64,000 bases of DNA from Alkaliphilus sp. NP8 (GTDB taxonomy: Bacteria; Bacillota; Clostridia; Peptostreptococcales; Natronincolaceae), in contig JADWMM010000001.1 of assembly GCA_015978205.1 (NCBI GenBank), forward strand, positions 33,382 to 97,381. Direction: 5' to 3'. How positions within the stretch are numbered: position 1 is the first letter of the stretch; each line of letters begins with the position of its first letter. A program made the translations under genes and the position numbers. The notes under the pieces are model-generated. The model made no database searches. It saw nothing but the letters and a program-made list of their open reading frames with translations, and had not been told where the DNA came from. This document shows positions 1 to 9,293 of this stretch, piece after piece.

Positions 1-23
1 TCAATACCTTTTTTGAATAAATT

Positions 24-992
24 TTAATAAGCATATTTAGGTTTTTTATCTAATCTATGAATAGCTTCTACAAAACGTACTGTACCAGTTTCAGATCTCA
101 TAACTAAAGAATGAGTTTTAGCAGTATTATTTCCTGTATAAACAACACCTTTTAATAATTCGCCATCAGAAATACCTGTAGCTCCAAAATAAACTTCATT
201 ACCCTTTGCTAGATCATCTATAGTATATACTCTACCTACTTCAACGCCCATTCTTTTACATCTTTCTCTTTCTTCATCAGTATGTGCAACAAGTTTTCCT
301 TGGAATCCTCCACCTAAACATTTCTGTGCAGCAGCTCCAATTACACCTTCTGGAGCTCCACCAATACCTAACATAATATCTACTCCAGTATGCTCAAAGC
401 ATGTTGCCATAGCAGCAGCTACATCCCCATTTTTAAACAGCTTAAGTCTTGCGCCTGCTTCTCTACATTGTTTCATTAGCTCTTCATGTCTAGGTCTTTC
501 CAGCATAGTTACTGTTAAGTCTGAAATACTTTTATTTAAAGCCTCTGCTGTAGCTCTTAAGTTTTCGTGCACAGGTGCATCAATATGAACTTTATTTGCT
601 GCCTTAGGTCCTACTGCAATTTTATTCATATACATATCTGGTGCATTTAATAAACAACCTCTTGGAGCAATAGCCACTACTGCTATTGCATTTGGTAGTC
701 CATTAGCAACAGATGTAGTACCATCTACTGGATCCACTGCAATGTCAACTCTTGTAGCACCTTCACATTTAGATCCAACTTCTTCTCCTATATATAACAT
801 AGGTGCTTCATCCATTTCTCCTTCACCTATTACAACTAAACCATCTATGTCCATTGTTTGGAACATTTTACGCATACCATCTACACCAGCTTGATCCGCA
901 GCGATTTTATCGCCTCTACCCATATGTTTAGCAGCACCTAAAGCTGCAGCTTCCGTTACTCTAACTAAATTAATCGCCAAATTTCTATCCAT
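24..992 (-). CDS. glpX: Fructose-1,6-bisphosphatase class II (GlpX)
   Basis: Hydrolyses fructose 1,6-bisphosphate to fructose 6-phosphate in gluconeogenesis, in the cytoplasm. The 322-residue length is usual for GlpX. Visible motifs are VIGEGEMDEAPML and DPVDGTTS, the metal and phosphate binding signatures of the lithium-sensitive phosphatase fold. The ATG is preceded by GGAGGTG at good spacing. It follows the aldolase gene on the same strand but has its own sigma-A-like promoter in the 180-base gap, so it can be transcribed separately. Family assignment is secure; the specific bisphosphate substrate follows from the family. Confidence 0.95.
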   Translation of the reverse strand: MDRNLAINLVRVTEAAALGAAKHMGRGDKIAADQAGVDGMRKMFQTMDIDGLVVIGEGEMDEAPMLYIGEEVGSKCEGATRVDIAVDPVDGTTSVANGLPNAIAVVAIAPRGCLLNAPDMYMNKIAVGPKAANKVHIDAPVHENLRATAEALNKSISDLTVTMLERPRHEELMKQCREAGARLKLFKNGDVAAAMATCFEHTGVDIMLGIGGAPEGVIGAAAQKCLGGGFQGKLVAHTDEERERCKRMGVEVGRVYTIDDLAKGNEVYFGATGISDGELLKGVVYTGNNTAKTHSLVMRSETGTVRFVEAIHRLDKKPKYAY

Positions 993-1109
993 ATGTTACA
1001 CCTCCAAAATATTTTCACTTCATAATTATTGCTTCCTTATATTGTATATAAAGTGTATTAATACAAATTTTACTCATAATAAGGATAGATTTACTTTTTA
1101 TCTGCTTTC

Positions 1110-1139
1110 ATTATACTGCTTTTTTGTTGTTTTAGTCAA
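1110..1139 (-). promoter_or_regulatory. Sigma-A promoter for glpX
   Basis: On the minus strand, TTGACT (1139-1134) is followed after 18 bases by a perfect TATAAT (1115-1110). It lies about 120 bases upstream of the glpX start, leaving a leader of roughly 110 bases. Confidence 0.6.
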
Positions 1140-1173
1140 TATAATGTAACGTATTAATTATATATAATATATA

Positions 1174-1809
1174 CTACTTTTTGGCATCTGCTAAAAACTT
1201 TTCTATTCCTGAATCAGTTAAAGGGTGTTTTAGCATTTGTTTTAATACTTTATATGGAATAGTAGCAATATGTGAACCTGCTTTGGCTGCATCTAGAACA
1301 TGTAAATTATGACGAATACTTGCTGAAATTATTTCTGTTTTTATGTTATGAACATCAAAAATATAAGATATATCTTCAACTAGTGCTATTCCAGTATGAC
1401 CTATATCATCTAATCTACCAAGAAAAGGACTTACAAAAAAAGCGCCTGACTTAGCTGCAAGTAAAGCTTGAGTAGCAGAAAAAATTAAAGTTACATTAGT
1501 TTTAATACCTTTCTTACTAAGAATGCTTACAGCTTTTAAGCCTTCTTCTGTCATAGGTATTTTTATAACAACATTAGAATGAATTTTTACAAGCTCATCT
1601 GCTTCAGCTACCATTTCATCTGCAGTCTCTCCTATAACTTCTGCACTAATAGGTCCATCAACTAAGGTTGTAATTTCTTCTATAACTTCCTTTAAGTCTC
1701 TACCTTCTTTCGCAATAAGAGAAGGGTTTGTTGTAACACCGGATAAAACTCCCCATTTACTTACCTCTCTAATCTCTTCTATATTTGCAGTATCAATAAA
1801 TAATTTCAC
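1174..1809 (-). CDS. fsa: Fructose-6-phosphate aldolase / small transaldolase (Fsa/TalC family)
   Basis: About 211 residues, the usual length of the small transaldolase/fructose-6-phosphate aldolase family, which interconverts fructose 6-phosphate with dihydroxyacetone plus glyceraldehyde 3-phosphate or does transaldolase chemistry. The start [12 protein letters not shown], the segment GVTTNPSLI and the Schiff-base lysine in VVIKIPMT are all present. I chose the GTG start because AGGAG lies 9 bases upstream; an ATG three codons earlier abuts the AGGAG and is unlikely. Neighbour glpX downstream fits a sugar phosphate pair. The choice between aldolase and transaldolase cannot be made from sequence reading alone. 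Confidence 0.9.
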   Translation of the reverse strand: MKLFIDTANIEEIREVSKWGVLSGVTTNPSLIAKEGRDLKEVIEEITTLVDGPISAEVIGETADEMVAEADELVKIHSNVVIKIPMTEEGLKAVSILSKKGIKTNVTLIFSATQALLAAKSGAFFVSPFLGRLDDIGHTGIALVEDISYIFDVHNIKTEIISASIRHNLHVLDAAKAGSHIATIPYKVLKQMLKHPLTDSGIEKFLADAKK

Positions 1810-2069
1810 AATTATCATCTCCTATTTTGTTTTTTATTAATGTATATATAAAAATATATTATATATGTAAAAATATACTTATTTACTCAATTATACTTGC
1901 TCAATTGCATATTAATATATTACATTATAAATTTATTTTTCTACATTATTTACTTATTCTATAAGGTAATATTAAATCCTTTATAAAAAACAAATTCTAA
2001 TGAAATTAGAATATAACTTATATTATGTACATATTCGGACATTTTTTTACTTTGTTAAAAATATATTTC

Positions 2070-2098
2070 TTGCATCTCTATATAAATAGTTTTATAAT
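2070..2098 (+). promoter_or_regulatory. Sigma-A promoter for the first NSS symporter
   Basis: TTGCAT (2070-2075), 17-base spacer and perfect TATAAT (2093-2098). It would give a leader of about 140 bases before the symporter start. Confidence 0.55.
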
Positions 2099-2104
2099 AT
2101 ATAA

Positions 2105-2243
2105 ATAAAAGTAATTATTCAAAATATTAAGAATATTATAAATATATAACTTTTATACTTATTCTTATTAATTCAAGGAGGTGATTCCAAAATTTAATAA
2201 AAGCAAAGTTCAAATTTAAATAATCTATTAAAGGAGGTTAATT
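2105..2243 (+). promoter_or_regulatory. Leader with an orphan Shine-Dalgarno sequence
   Basis: The leader contains a second strong ribosome binding sequence, AAGGAGGTGATTCC near 2176-2189, not followed by a usable start at normal spacing. The gene's own AAGGAGG lies about 45 bases further on. A short imperfect stem (TAAGAAT/ATTCTTA) also lies in the leader. The orphan site may be a ribosome standby site or a chance match. I see no known riboswitch. The stretch 1819-2069 upstream is AT-rich and without recognisable genes. Confidence 0.3.
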
Positions 2244-3617
2244 ATGGTAGATCTTAATGAAACTAAACAAAGGGATCAATGGGGTTCTAAAATTGGATTT
2301 ATTATGGCAGCTGCTGGATCCGCAATAGGACTAGGTAACTTATGGAAATTCCCTTACATGGCTGGTCAAAATGGTGGCGGCGCATTTGTTTTCGTATATT
2401 TTGCAATATTAATATTAGTAGGTTTTACTTTAATGCTTGCTGAAATTATAATAGGTAGAAACACTCAATTAAGTGCTGTTGGAGCTTATAAAAAGCTTAA
2501 CGCTAAATGGTCATGGTTAGGTGGTATAGGTGTACTTGCCGGATTTATGATTCTTTCTTTCTATAGTGTTGTTGGTGGGTGGACCATTAACTATATAGTA
2601 AAATCTGTAACCGGTGGTTTAGCATCTTCAGATCCAGCAGTTTTAGGTGGTTTATTCGAACAATTAATCGCAAATCCCACCGAGCCAATTATTTACCACG
2701 CACTATTTATGATTTTAACATTAGGAATAGTTAAAGGTGGTATTAGTGGAGGTATCGAAAAAGCTACTAAAATATTAATGCCTGGACTATTTATAATGAT
2801 GTTTATCATCATGATCCGTGCTCTTACTTTAAATGGAGCTATGGCAGGTGTTGAATTCTTATTAGCACCAGATTTCTCTAAAATCAATGGTGGAGTTATC
2901 TTAGCTGCTTTAGGTCAAGTCTTCTTCTCATTAAGTCTTGGTATGGGAACTATGATTACTTATGGTAGTTATTTGAGTAAAAATGAAGACCTTGTTGTAA
3001 GTTCTATAAGTATTCCATTACTTGATACTGCTATTGCTTTACTTGCAGGACTTACAATTTTACCTGCTGTATTCGCTTTCGGATTTGACCCAGGTCAAGG
3101 TCCTGGACTTCTATTCGTTACACTACCAGCAGTATTTGCACAAATGCCACTAGGAACTTTGTTTGCCTTAATCTTCTTTGTGTTAGTACTATTTGCTGCT
3201 TTAACATCTTCTATTTCTTTATTAGAAGTAAATGTTGCATATGTAGTAGATGAATTTAATTGGGACCGTAAAAAAGCAACATTTGTTATGTCAGGTCTTA
3301 TTTTCTTAGTTGGTGTAGCTGCATCATTAAGTATGGGACCATGGGCTGACATTAATATAATTGGTGGACGTAATATATTCGACTCTTTAGACTTTGTTGC
3401 AAGTAACATCTTACTTCCATTAGGTGGAATGTTCATGTGTATCTTCATTGGTTGGATTTGGGGACTTGAAAATGCTATTAAAGAAGCTTCTAACAATGGA
3501 AAGCTTGCATTTAAACTAGCTCCTTTCTGGGGATTCTTAGTTAAATGGGTAGCACCAATAGCTATCTTTATAGTATTTGTTCAATCTTCTGGCATATTGA
3601 GTTTATTTGGATTCTAA
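2244..3617 (+). CDS. Sodium:neurotransmitter symporter family (NSS) transporter, paralogue 1
   Basis: A 457-residue polytopic membrane protein that should couple sodium entry to uptake of an amino acid or related amine, like LeuT, TnaT and MhsT. The first transmembrane segment carries the family hallmark GSAIGLGNLWKFPY with the unwound region that binds sodium and substrate; GGISGGIEKATKILMP and SLSLGMGTMITYGSYLSKN are further conserved loops. About 11 membrane segments are apparent, as in bacterial members. AAGGAGG sits just upstream of the ATG. It is followed by an intrinsic terminator and then by a closely related copy, so each is its own unit. Substrate is unknown. Confidence 0.93.
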   Translation: MVDLNETKQRDQWGSKIGFIMAAAGSAIGLGNLWKFPYMAGQNGGGAFVFVYFAILILVGFTLMLAEIIIGRNTQLSAVGAYKKLNAKWSWLGGIGVLAGFMILSFYSVVGGWTINYIVKSVTGGLASSDPAVLGGLFEQLIANPTEPIIYHALFMILTLGIVKGGISGGIEKATKILMPGLFIMMFIIMIRALTLNGAMAGVEFLLAPDFSKINGGVILAALGQVFFSLSLGMGTMITYGSYLSKNEDLVVSSISIPLLDTAIALLAGLTILPAVFAFGFDPGQGPGLLFVTLPAVFAQMPLGTLFALIFFVLVLFAALTSSISLLEVNVAYVVDEFNWDRKKATFVMSGLIFLVGVAASLSMGPWADINIIGGRNIFDSLDFVASNILLPLGGMFMCIFIGWIWGLENAIKEASNNGKLAFKLAPFWGFLVKWVAPIAIFIVFVQSSGILSLFGF

Positions 3618-3700
3618 AAATCAATTTTAAAGAATCTGATGTAAATCTTACTTTATTTAAGATTATAAATAAGTTTATATGTATTAAAAAATTAAATGAA

Positions 3701-3735
3701 AATAGAACTCTTATAAGTAAGAGTTCTATTCTTTT
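3701..3735 (+). terminator. Rho-independent terminator after NSS paralogue 1
   Basis: Perfect 13-bp stem (AATAGAACTCTTA with its complement), four-base loop and a following T-rich run. Confidence 0.8.
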
Positions 3736-3804
3736 ATTCAGAATATAAACTTTTTTAACAAAGTTCAAATTGACAGAAAAGTTTGATTGTTAAAAAAGTA
3801 ACGC

Positions 3805-3833
3805 TTGCTTTTTTCGACATCCCTCTATATAAT
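3805..3833 (+). promoter_or_regulatory. Sigma-A promoter for NSS paralogue 2
   Basis: TTGCTT (3805-3810), 17-base spacer and perfect TATAAT (3828-3833). The predicted leader is about 240 bases, unusually long. Confidence 0.6.
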
Positions 3834-3984
3834 TATGAAATATAAGTTGATTGCGAAAATTGTCTTTTTTAGAAATTATATTTTTATGTAGAATTATCTG
3901 TATATTCTTTCATTTCAATTTTAAGTGGACATATTAAATTTTTTTAAATGCTTTAATACTTTTTCATTTCCATTTAATTCGTTT

Positions 3985-4042
3985 AGAAATTTATCCTTTC
4001 TTTATAATTTATAGTATATATTTTTCATAAAGGATAAATTCT
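3985..4042 (+). promoter_or_regulatory. Hairpin in the leader of NSS paralogue 2
   Basis: A stem of about 14 bp pairs AGAAATTTATCCTTT with AAAGGATAAATTCT around a 29-base AT-rich loop. It ends about 30 bases before the ribosome binding site. There is no T-run after it, so it is not a terminator; it could protect the mRNA or take part in regulation. No riboswitch class is recognised. The rest of the 3618-4080 gap holds only the terminator and promoter listed separately. Confidence 0.35.
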
Positions 4043-4080
4043 ATATATAAAATAAAATATTTATAAGGAGGATTTAAATT

Positions 4081-5448
4081 ATGACAGATTTAAATCAAAA
4101 ACAAGAAAGGGATCAATGGGGATCTAAGGTTGGTTTTATCTTTGCTGCAGCTGGGTCTGCTGTAGGATTAGGTAACCTTTGGAAATTCCCGTATACCGCT
4201 GGCCAAAACGGTGGTGGAGTATTCGTTTTCATTTATCTTGCACTTGTATTAATTATTGGTTTTACTTTAATGATGGCGGAGCTTATACTTGGTAGAACTA
4301 CTCAATTAGGACCAGTAGGAGCTTACAGAAAGCTTAAAGAGAAATGGTCTTGGGTTGGGTATATAGGAGTATTAGCCTCTTTCCTAATAGTAACATTCTA
4401 CAGTGTTATAGGTGGTTGGATATTAAAATATATTGTTACAGCATTCCAAGGTGGATTTAACGTAACTGATGTGGCTATTTTAGAAACTACTTTCACTAAT
4501 TTTATAGGAGCACCAGTTGAACCACTTATTTATCACGGTGCATTTATGCTAATAACATTAGGAATTGTTATGGGTGGTATTAGTGGTGGTATTGAAAAAG
4601 CTTCTAAGGTTTTAATGCCTGGACTACTTATAATGATGGTTGTAATTATGATAAGATCTATGACTCTTCCAGGAGCTATGGCAGGTGTTGAATATTTATT
4701 AAAGCCTGATTTTACAATGTTAAATATGAAAGTTGTTTTAGCAGCACTTGGGCAGGTGTTCTTCTCACTTAGTCTTGGTATGGGTGTTATTATAACATAT
4801 GGTAGTTATTTAAGTAAAAATGAAAACCTTGTAGAAAGTTCTTTCTACATTCCTTTACTTGATACTATACTTGCATTACTTTCAGGTTTAACAATTTTAC
4901 CTGCAGTATTTGCATTAGGATTTGACCCAGCTGGTGGACCTGGACTTCTTTTCATCACATTACCAGGAGTATTTGCTGGAATGCCTTTTGGATCATTCTT
5001 CGCTATATTATTCTTTATATTAGTTTTATTTGCTGCTGTTACTTCTTCTATTTCACTACTAGAAGCATCAGTATCATTATTCGTAGATGAATTTAAATGG
5101 AATCGTAAAAAAGCTACAATTACATTAGGAGTTATCGCATTCCTTATTGGTGTTCCTTCTTCATTGGCTAATGGACCTGTAATGTCAGATATGACATTTA
5201 TTAACGGAATGAACTTCTTTGACTCAATGAGTTTCTTTGCAGAAAACTTATTATTACCGTTAAGTGGATTATTATTAGCTATCTTTATCGGTTGGATATG
5301 GGGAACTGATAAAGCCGTAGAAGAAGCTACAAATAGTGGTCAAGTTAAATTTGGTCTTGCTAAAGCTTGGGCATTCATTATTAAATGGGTAGCTCCATTA
5401 GGAATTGGATATATTTTCTTCCAAAGTGTATTAACATTATTCTCATAA
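4081..5448 (+). CDS. Sodium:neurotransmitter symporter family (NSS) transporter, paralogue 2
   Basis: A 455-residue NSS-family secondary transporter closely related to the preceding one along its whole length, with GSAVGLGNLWKFPY in the first membrane segment and the same conserved loops (GGISGGIEKASKVLMP, SYLSKNENLVESS). The likely role is sodium-driven uptake of an amino acid. AAGGAGG is placed eight bases before the ATG. It has a separate promoter, leader and terminator from its paralogue, which suggests that the two copies are regulated differently or serve different substrates. Family assignment is secure; substrate is unknown. Confidence 0.93.
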   Translation: MTDLNQKQERDQWGSKVGFIFAAAGSAVGLGNLWKFPYTAGQNGGGVFVFIYLALVLIIGFTLMMAELILGRTTQLGPVGAYRKLKEKWSWVGYIGVLASFLIVTFYSVIGGWILKYIVTAFQGGFNVTDVAILETTFTNFIGAPVEPLIYHGAFMLITLGIVMGGISGGIEKASKVLMPGLLIMMVVIMIRSMTLPGAMAGVEYLLKPDFTMLNMKVVLAALGQVFFSLSLGMGVIITYGSYLSKNENLVESSFYIPLLDTILALLSGLTILPAVFALGFDPAGGPGLLFITLPGVFAGMPFGSFFAILFFILVLFAAVTSSISLLEASVSLFVDEFKWNRKKATITLGVIAFLIGVPSSLANGPVMSDMTFINGMNFFDSMSFFAENLLLPLSGLLLAIFIGWIWGTDKAVEEATNSGQVKFGLAKAWAFIIKWVAPLGIGYIFFQSVLTLFS

Positions 5449-5473
5449 TTTAACAAAGAACTTTGTTTATACT

Positions 5474-5507
5474 AAAAGTCTCAGGATGGATTCCTGGGAC
5501 TTTTTTA
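5474..5507 (+). terminator. Rho-independent terminator after NSS paralogue 2
   Basis: Stem AAAAGTC-TCAGGA pairing with TCCTGG-GACTTTT, ending in a run of six T. Confidence 0.8.
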
Positions 5508-5571
5508 ATATAAAACTTCTTATTTAAATTTAAGCATAAACAAGCTATATTAGGTATATATTCTTCTATAC

Positions 5572-5620
5572 AAAAAAACCTATAGAATAGACCTTTATTA
5601 GTCTAAGCTATAGGTTTTAA
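5572..5620 (-). terminator. Terminator of the SLH-protein gene
   Basis: Long hairpin: outer stem AAAACCTATAG/CTATAGGTTTT plus inner TAGAC/GTCTA. Read on the minus strand it ends in TTTTTTT, directly downstream of the SLH gene. Confidence 0.75.
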
Positions 5621-5656
5621 AATATCCGTGTATTTAGTTATTTAGTATTTATTATT

Positions 5657-7534
5657 TTATCTTGGTATTAGCACTAGTATTCTTGTTGCTAATACATAAT
5701 ATCCATTATCTTCTCCATAAACAAGTATTTCATCGTCTCTATTTAGATCTCTAAGTCTTATTGTATCTCCATCTTCATCTATAATTATAGTATCATCATC
5801 TATTTCAATCTCTATTTCTTCTTTTCTGCTTATTTCCATTTCAAATATATCATCTCTATGATCTACATCAATAACTCTACCTTCATAAGTAACACCTTGT
5901 AACTTACGATACGACTCTATCCATACTACTTCATTATTTTCAAGATCAATTTCTACTTCATAGTTAGGTCTTAAATCATAAATACCTGCTCTTTCTTCTT
6001 CTATGGTTATTTCAGCCTTTGGAGTTACTTCAAATACTTCTGTATTACCATCATAATCTTCTACAGTTATTTCTGTTTTTTCACCTATACTAATTCCTTT
6101 AATAAATCCTTCAATAGTTTTTTGAACGCTAAATGCATTCACTTCTATTACCTTATCGTATTCAAGTTCAATTTCTACTTCATCGTCTATTTTAATTTCA
6201 TCAAAATCTGCAGATTTACGATCTCTTCTTATATCAGTATCAGAGTCAATAACAAACTCTTCTCTATCATCATCTTCTAGTAATACTTCTAACACATATT
6301 CATCATCATCTTCTTCATATATATCTTTAACTATACCTTCTAAACTTTTTTCCTTTGGTTCTATTTCTAATTCTACTATTTCATCACCAATATGTTTTAT
6401 AGTTACTATATCTCCAAATTTTATATCTCTAACATCTATAGATTTATTATCTAAATATATTTCACTACTTTTGGTAAGTACAAATTTAATTATTTCATCA
6501 TCATCGTTCTTATCCTGAATATGTACTTGATTTTCCTGACCAGTTAAAAAGTAATAAAAATATCCTTCTGTTACTTCCTCAGCTTCCTCAGCCTCTATAC
6601 TAACTATAACATCGTCTTCAATTACTACAGTTATATTCTGGCCTTTCTTTATCTTGTATATATCTGCTCTTCTATTATCTAAAGTAATATCTGCATCTTC
6701 ATCTATATTATGAATATGCCTTTCATCTCCATCTACAATAGAAATAACATTTCTACTACCTTTTATAATACTTTCAACATATCCAGAGACAATTTCTGTT
6801 TTTACTCTATCATTAACTTCAGTATCATCATCTTCTGTATCATCAGGTGACGTATTCCCACCATATGAATTTCCATCCAATATTTCTGCAGATAATGAAA
6901 CTATCTTTGCTACCTCTGCTCTACTTATTGCATTATTAGGAAGAAACCGTCCGTTATTACTATTCTTATCTAATATATCATTTCTTAGTAGCAAATCAAT
7001 ATATGGTTCAACATCATCTGGAATAATCATTTCATCATTATAAGGAATAGAGTATATGCTTTTTAATTTTTCTCCAGCTCCATACTCTAATACTCTGCCA
7101 ATATAAGTTGCTATATCTTGACGTTTAGCATAAGTTTGTTTATTAGTAGATACTAAACCCTTTAAATCATCTTGTGAAATTATGTCATTGAATAAAGCAT
7201 AAGCAACCTCTCCCTGAGCCCAACTAGGAATACTGTTACTTGATAACGCACTACTATACTGACTTATGTAATATTGGCTTTCACTACTACTATACCCCAT
7301 AAGCTTTGCAGATATGATTACAGCCTCTAGCTTAGTAATATTCCCCCCTGGTCTATATGTAGCATCCTCATATCCAGAAATTATTTTACGTTCATAAACA
7401 TCCTCTATATGCTCTTCTGCCCAATGTCCACTTATGTCTGTAAAAACAGTTGGTGCTGCAAAGGCTAAAGAACTGTTCAATAAAACAAATGATGTAGCAA
7501 TAGCAATTGGCTTCTTAAAACTTTTTTTACTCAT
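5657..7534 (-). CDS. SLH-domain surface protein with five tandem beta-repeats
   Basis: A 625-residue exported protein. A signal peptide ends near residue 26 (SSLAFA/A). Three SLH domains follow at about 30-80, 98-150 and 165-215, the first with FTDISGHWAEEHIEDVY; SLH domains bind pyruvylated secondary wall polymer and fix the protein to the wall. A linker rich in D and T leads into five repeats of about 70 residues (from about 245 to the end), very acidic, with the pattern G-x-V-x-x-I early, a T/D-x-I strand and a late D-x-V/I-x-I strand. It may be the S-layer or an accessory surface protein. A terminator separates it from the upstream SLH gene, so it probably has its own promoter. Confidence 0.85.
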   Translation of the reverse strand: MSKKSFKKPIAIATSFVLLNSSLAFAAPTVFTDISGHWAEEHIEDVYERKIISGYEDATYRPGGNITKLEAVIISAKLMGYSSSESQYYISQYSSALSSNSIPSWAQGEVAYALFNDIISQDDLKGLVSTNKQTYAKRQDIATYIGRVLEYGAGEKLKSIYSIPYNDEMIIPDDVEPYIDLLLRNDILDKNSNNGRFLPNNAISRAEVAKIVSLSAEILDGNSYGGNTSPDDTEDDDTEVNDRVKTEIVSGYVESIIKGSRNVISIVDGDERHIHNIDEDADITLDNRRADIYKIKKGQNITVVIEDDVIVSIEAEEAEEVTEGYFYYFLTGQENQVHIQDKNDDDEIIKFVLTKSSEIYLDNKSIDVRDIKFGDIVTIKHIGDEIVELEIEPKEKSLEGIVKDIYEEDDDEYVLEVLLEDDDREEFVIDSDTDIRRDRKSADFDEIKIDDEVEIELEYDKVIEVNAFSVQKTIEGFIKGISIGEKTEITVEDYDGNTEVFEVTPKAEITIEEERAGIYDLRPNYEVEIDLENNEVVWIESYRKLQGVTYEGRVIDVDHRDDIFEMEISRKEEIEIEIDDDTIIIDEDGDTIRLRDLNRDDEILVYGEDNGYYVLATRILVLIPR

Positions 7535-7615
7535 TATTCTTCCTCCCTATATTTTCAAATTATATATTTCTAGTAATCATATTTTTAAAATTAATTTTTA
7601 AATTAACCTACTACT

Positions 7616-7624
7616 ATTATATCA
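7616..7624 (-). promoter_or_regulatory. Possible extended -10 promoter for the SLH gene
   Basis: On the minus strand TGA-TATAAT lies about 80 bases upstream of the start codon, downstream of the previous terminator. No good -35 is visible. Confidence 0.3.
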
Positions 7625-7680
7625 TTCTACATAAACCTTGTTTTTCCTTCATTTTTTTAATGCCTTTATAAATTTATATA

Positions 7681-7725
7681 AAAAAGAATGGCTTTGCCTT
7701 TAAGACAGAAAGCCACTCTTTTCTT
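7681..7725 (-). terminator. Terminator at the end of the four-gene surface operon
   Basis: Stem AAAAGAATGGCTTT pairing with AAAGCCACTCTTTT. On the minus strand it ends in a T-run, 20 bases after the stop of the 508-residue SLH gene. Confidence 0.75.
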
Positions 7726-7743
7726 AAATTATAAAAAATTCTT

Positions 7744-9270
7744 TTAGTTATATAAAATAATATTTTCTCTATAATCTCTTTGTAAATCCTCTTCTAAAAA
7801 CTCTAAAAACCTTACAAGCATTGCGGAAGATTCTGCACGGGTTAAAACATCATTAGGATTTACTCTATTTAAATTATCACCTTTAACTAAACCTATTTCC
7901 TGCGCCATATAAATACTATCTTTAGCCCAAGATGGTATTTCTCTATCATCTGCAAATGATGTGGAGTACCCTGGTGTAGGGGCTTTGCTTTCAAATCCTA
8001 AAGCACGAATAATAACAGTAATTGCCTGAGCTCTAGTTAATGATTCACTTGGTCTAAATTCAATATCTGATATACCTTGTATTATTCCTTTTTCAACTCC
8101 ATTTTTTATATATTCATAGTTTTTAGCTTCTGTAGAAACATCTATGAATGGTGATTTTTCAGGTTCTTCATCCCTTCTTCTAAGAGTTCTTCTGTCATCT
8201 TCTTCTTGGTTAGGTCTAATATCACTAGCCCTTATAACTGCTCTGGTAAACTCCTCTCTACTCATAGGTACATCAGGCACAAAAAAGTCTGATACCTCAT
8301 CAAACACATCTAAAGAATATAATTTGTTAATATGCTCTTCTGCCCAATGTCCACCTAAATCTCTAAATTTCGGAACAATAAGCCTTTCTATATTTGGAGC
8401 CATATCCTTAGATAGATACTTAACTCCTCTATCTCTTCTTTTAGAGTCTGGTCCATCTTTCCTCATTAAAGGAAGGTCATACTTATATTCACCTACTATA
8501 TCACTATTAGTTATACGTACATATCCACCATTGAAACTAGAAAAATTAGCCTCATTATCGCTATATCTAAGTTCATTAGTCATACTATCAGAAACTTGAC
8601 TAGTTACTGTCCCTTGCCAACTTCTATCTTCTGTATCATCTTCGTCTCCACCTTCTTCAGGTGTTTCCCAATTTATATCATACGTATAATCTATTATTTG
8701 AGTTTCTGTTGCACCCCAAAAGTTTTCATAGCCTACACTTGCTCCAGTTATATTTACAATAGCTTCCCCTTCAGATGTTCTACCACTTGGATTTATATCA
8801 TAAACCTTACGAGCAGTTACATTACCTGTATAAAAGTCAGATGCAGGTCTATTATCAATAACATCAGATTTTGAGAACTGATAATCCTTTAATGAAAACG
8901 TATCACCATTTATTACAATTTTTTCAGTAGGTCTACCAGTAACACTCATTTGTCCTATAGTTTGTCCTTTGTCACTACGATCCTCATACTCTATTTCATA
9001 GTTAATAGTACGAGTTAGACTACCTTCTATAGACTTATCTTCTGGAGTTAAATTTCTCAATCTATAGCTAATAGTTTTAGAATCATTTCTTTCACGTATA
9101 CTTACATCCATAGTTCCTACAAACTTTATTGGCTCACCTGTTATAAATACTATTTCCTCATACTCATATTCGTTATTAACTCCACCCATAAATTCAGGAG
9201 GGGCGGCGAAAACATTTACCGGAGTAATTAGCATTGTTATTACAATAAACATTAAAATAATTTTTTTCAT
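7744..9270 (-). CDS. SLH-domain surface protein with C-terminal wall anchor
   Basis: About 508 residues. I chose the ATG of MKKIILMFIVITM because AAGGAGGG lies seven bases upstream; an in-frame earlier start has no such site. A signal peptide ends around VFAA. The N-terminal 280 residues are an unrecognised exported domain rich in beta structure. The C-terminus carries three SLH domains: FRDLGGHWAEEHINKLYSLD, FIDVSTEAKNYEYIKNGVEK and a divergent third with FADDREIPSWAKDSIYMAQE, each with the R-A/E motif. It is the last gene of the operon with the two giant exported proteins and so may tether that assembly to the wall. Confidence 0.85.
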   Translation of the reverse strand: MKKIILMFIVITMLITPVNVFAAPPEFMGGVNNEYEYEEIVFITGEPIKFVGTMDVSIRERNDSKTISYRLRNLTPEDKSIEGSLTRTINYEIEYEDRSDKGQTIGQMSVTGRPTEKIVINGDTFSLKDYQFSKSDVIDNRPASDFYTGNVTARKVYDINPSGRTSEGEAIVNITGASVGYENFWGATETQIIDYTYDINWETPEEGGDEDDTEDRSWQGTVTSQVSDSMTNELRYSDNEANFSSFNGGYVRITNSDIVGEYKYDLPLMRKDGPDSKRRDRGVKYLSKDMAPNIERLIVPKFRDLGGHWAEEHINKLYSLDVFDEVSDFFVPDVPMSREEFTRAVIRASDIRPNQEEDDRRTLRRRDEEPEKSPFIDVSTEAKNYEYIKNGVEKGIIQGISDIEFRPSESLTRAQAITVIIRALGFESKAPTPGYSTSFADDREIPSWAKDSIYMAQEIGLVKGDNLNRVNPNDVLTRAESSAMLVRFLEFLEEDLQRDYRENIILYN

Positions 9271-9293
9271 TTTTTCCCTCCTTATACACACAC

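Noticed and set aside
8144-8599. Open frame of 151 codons opposite the SLH gene
   Set aside because: A serine/leucine-rich reflection of the SLH coding sequence with no family resemblance.
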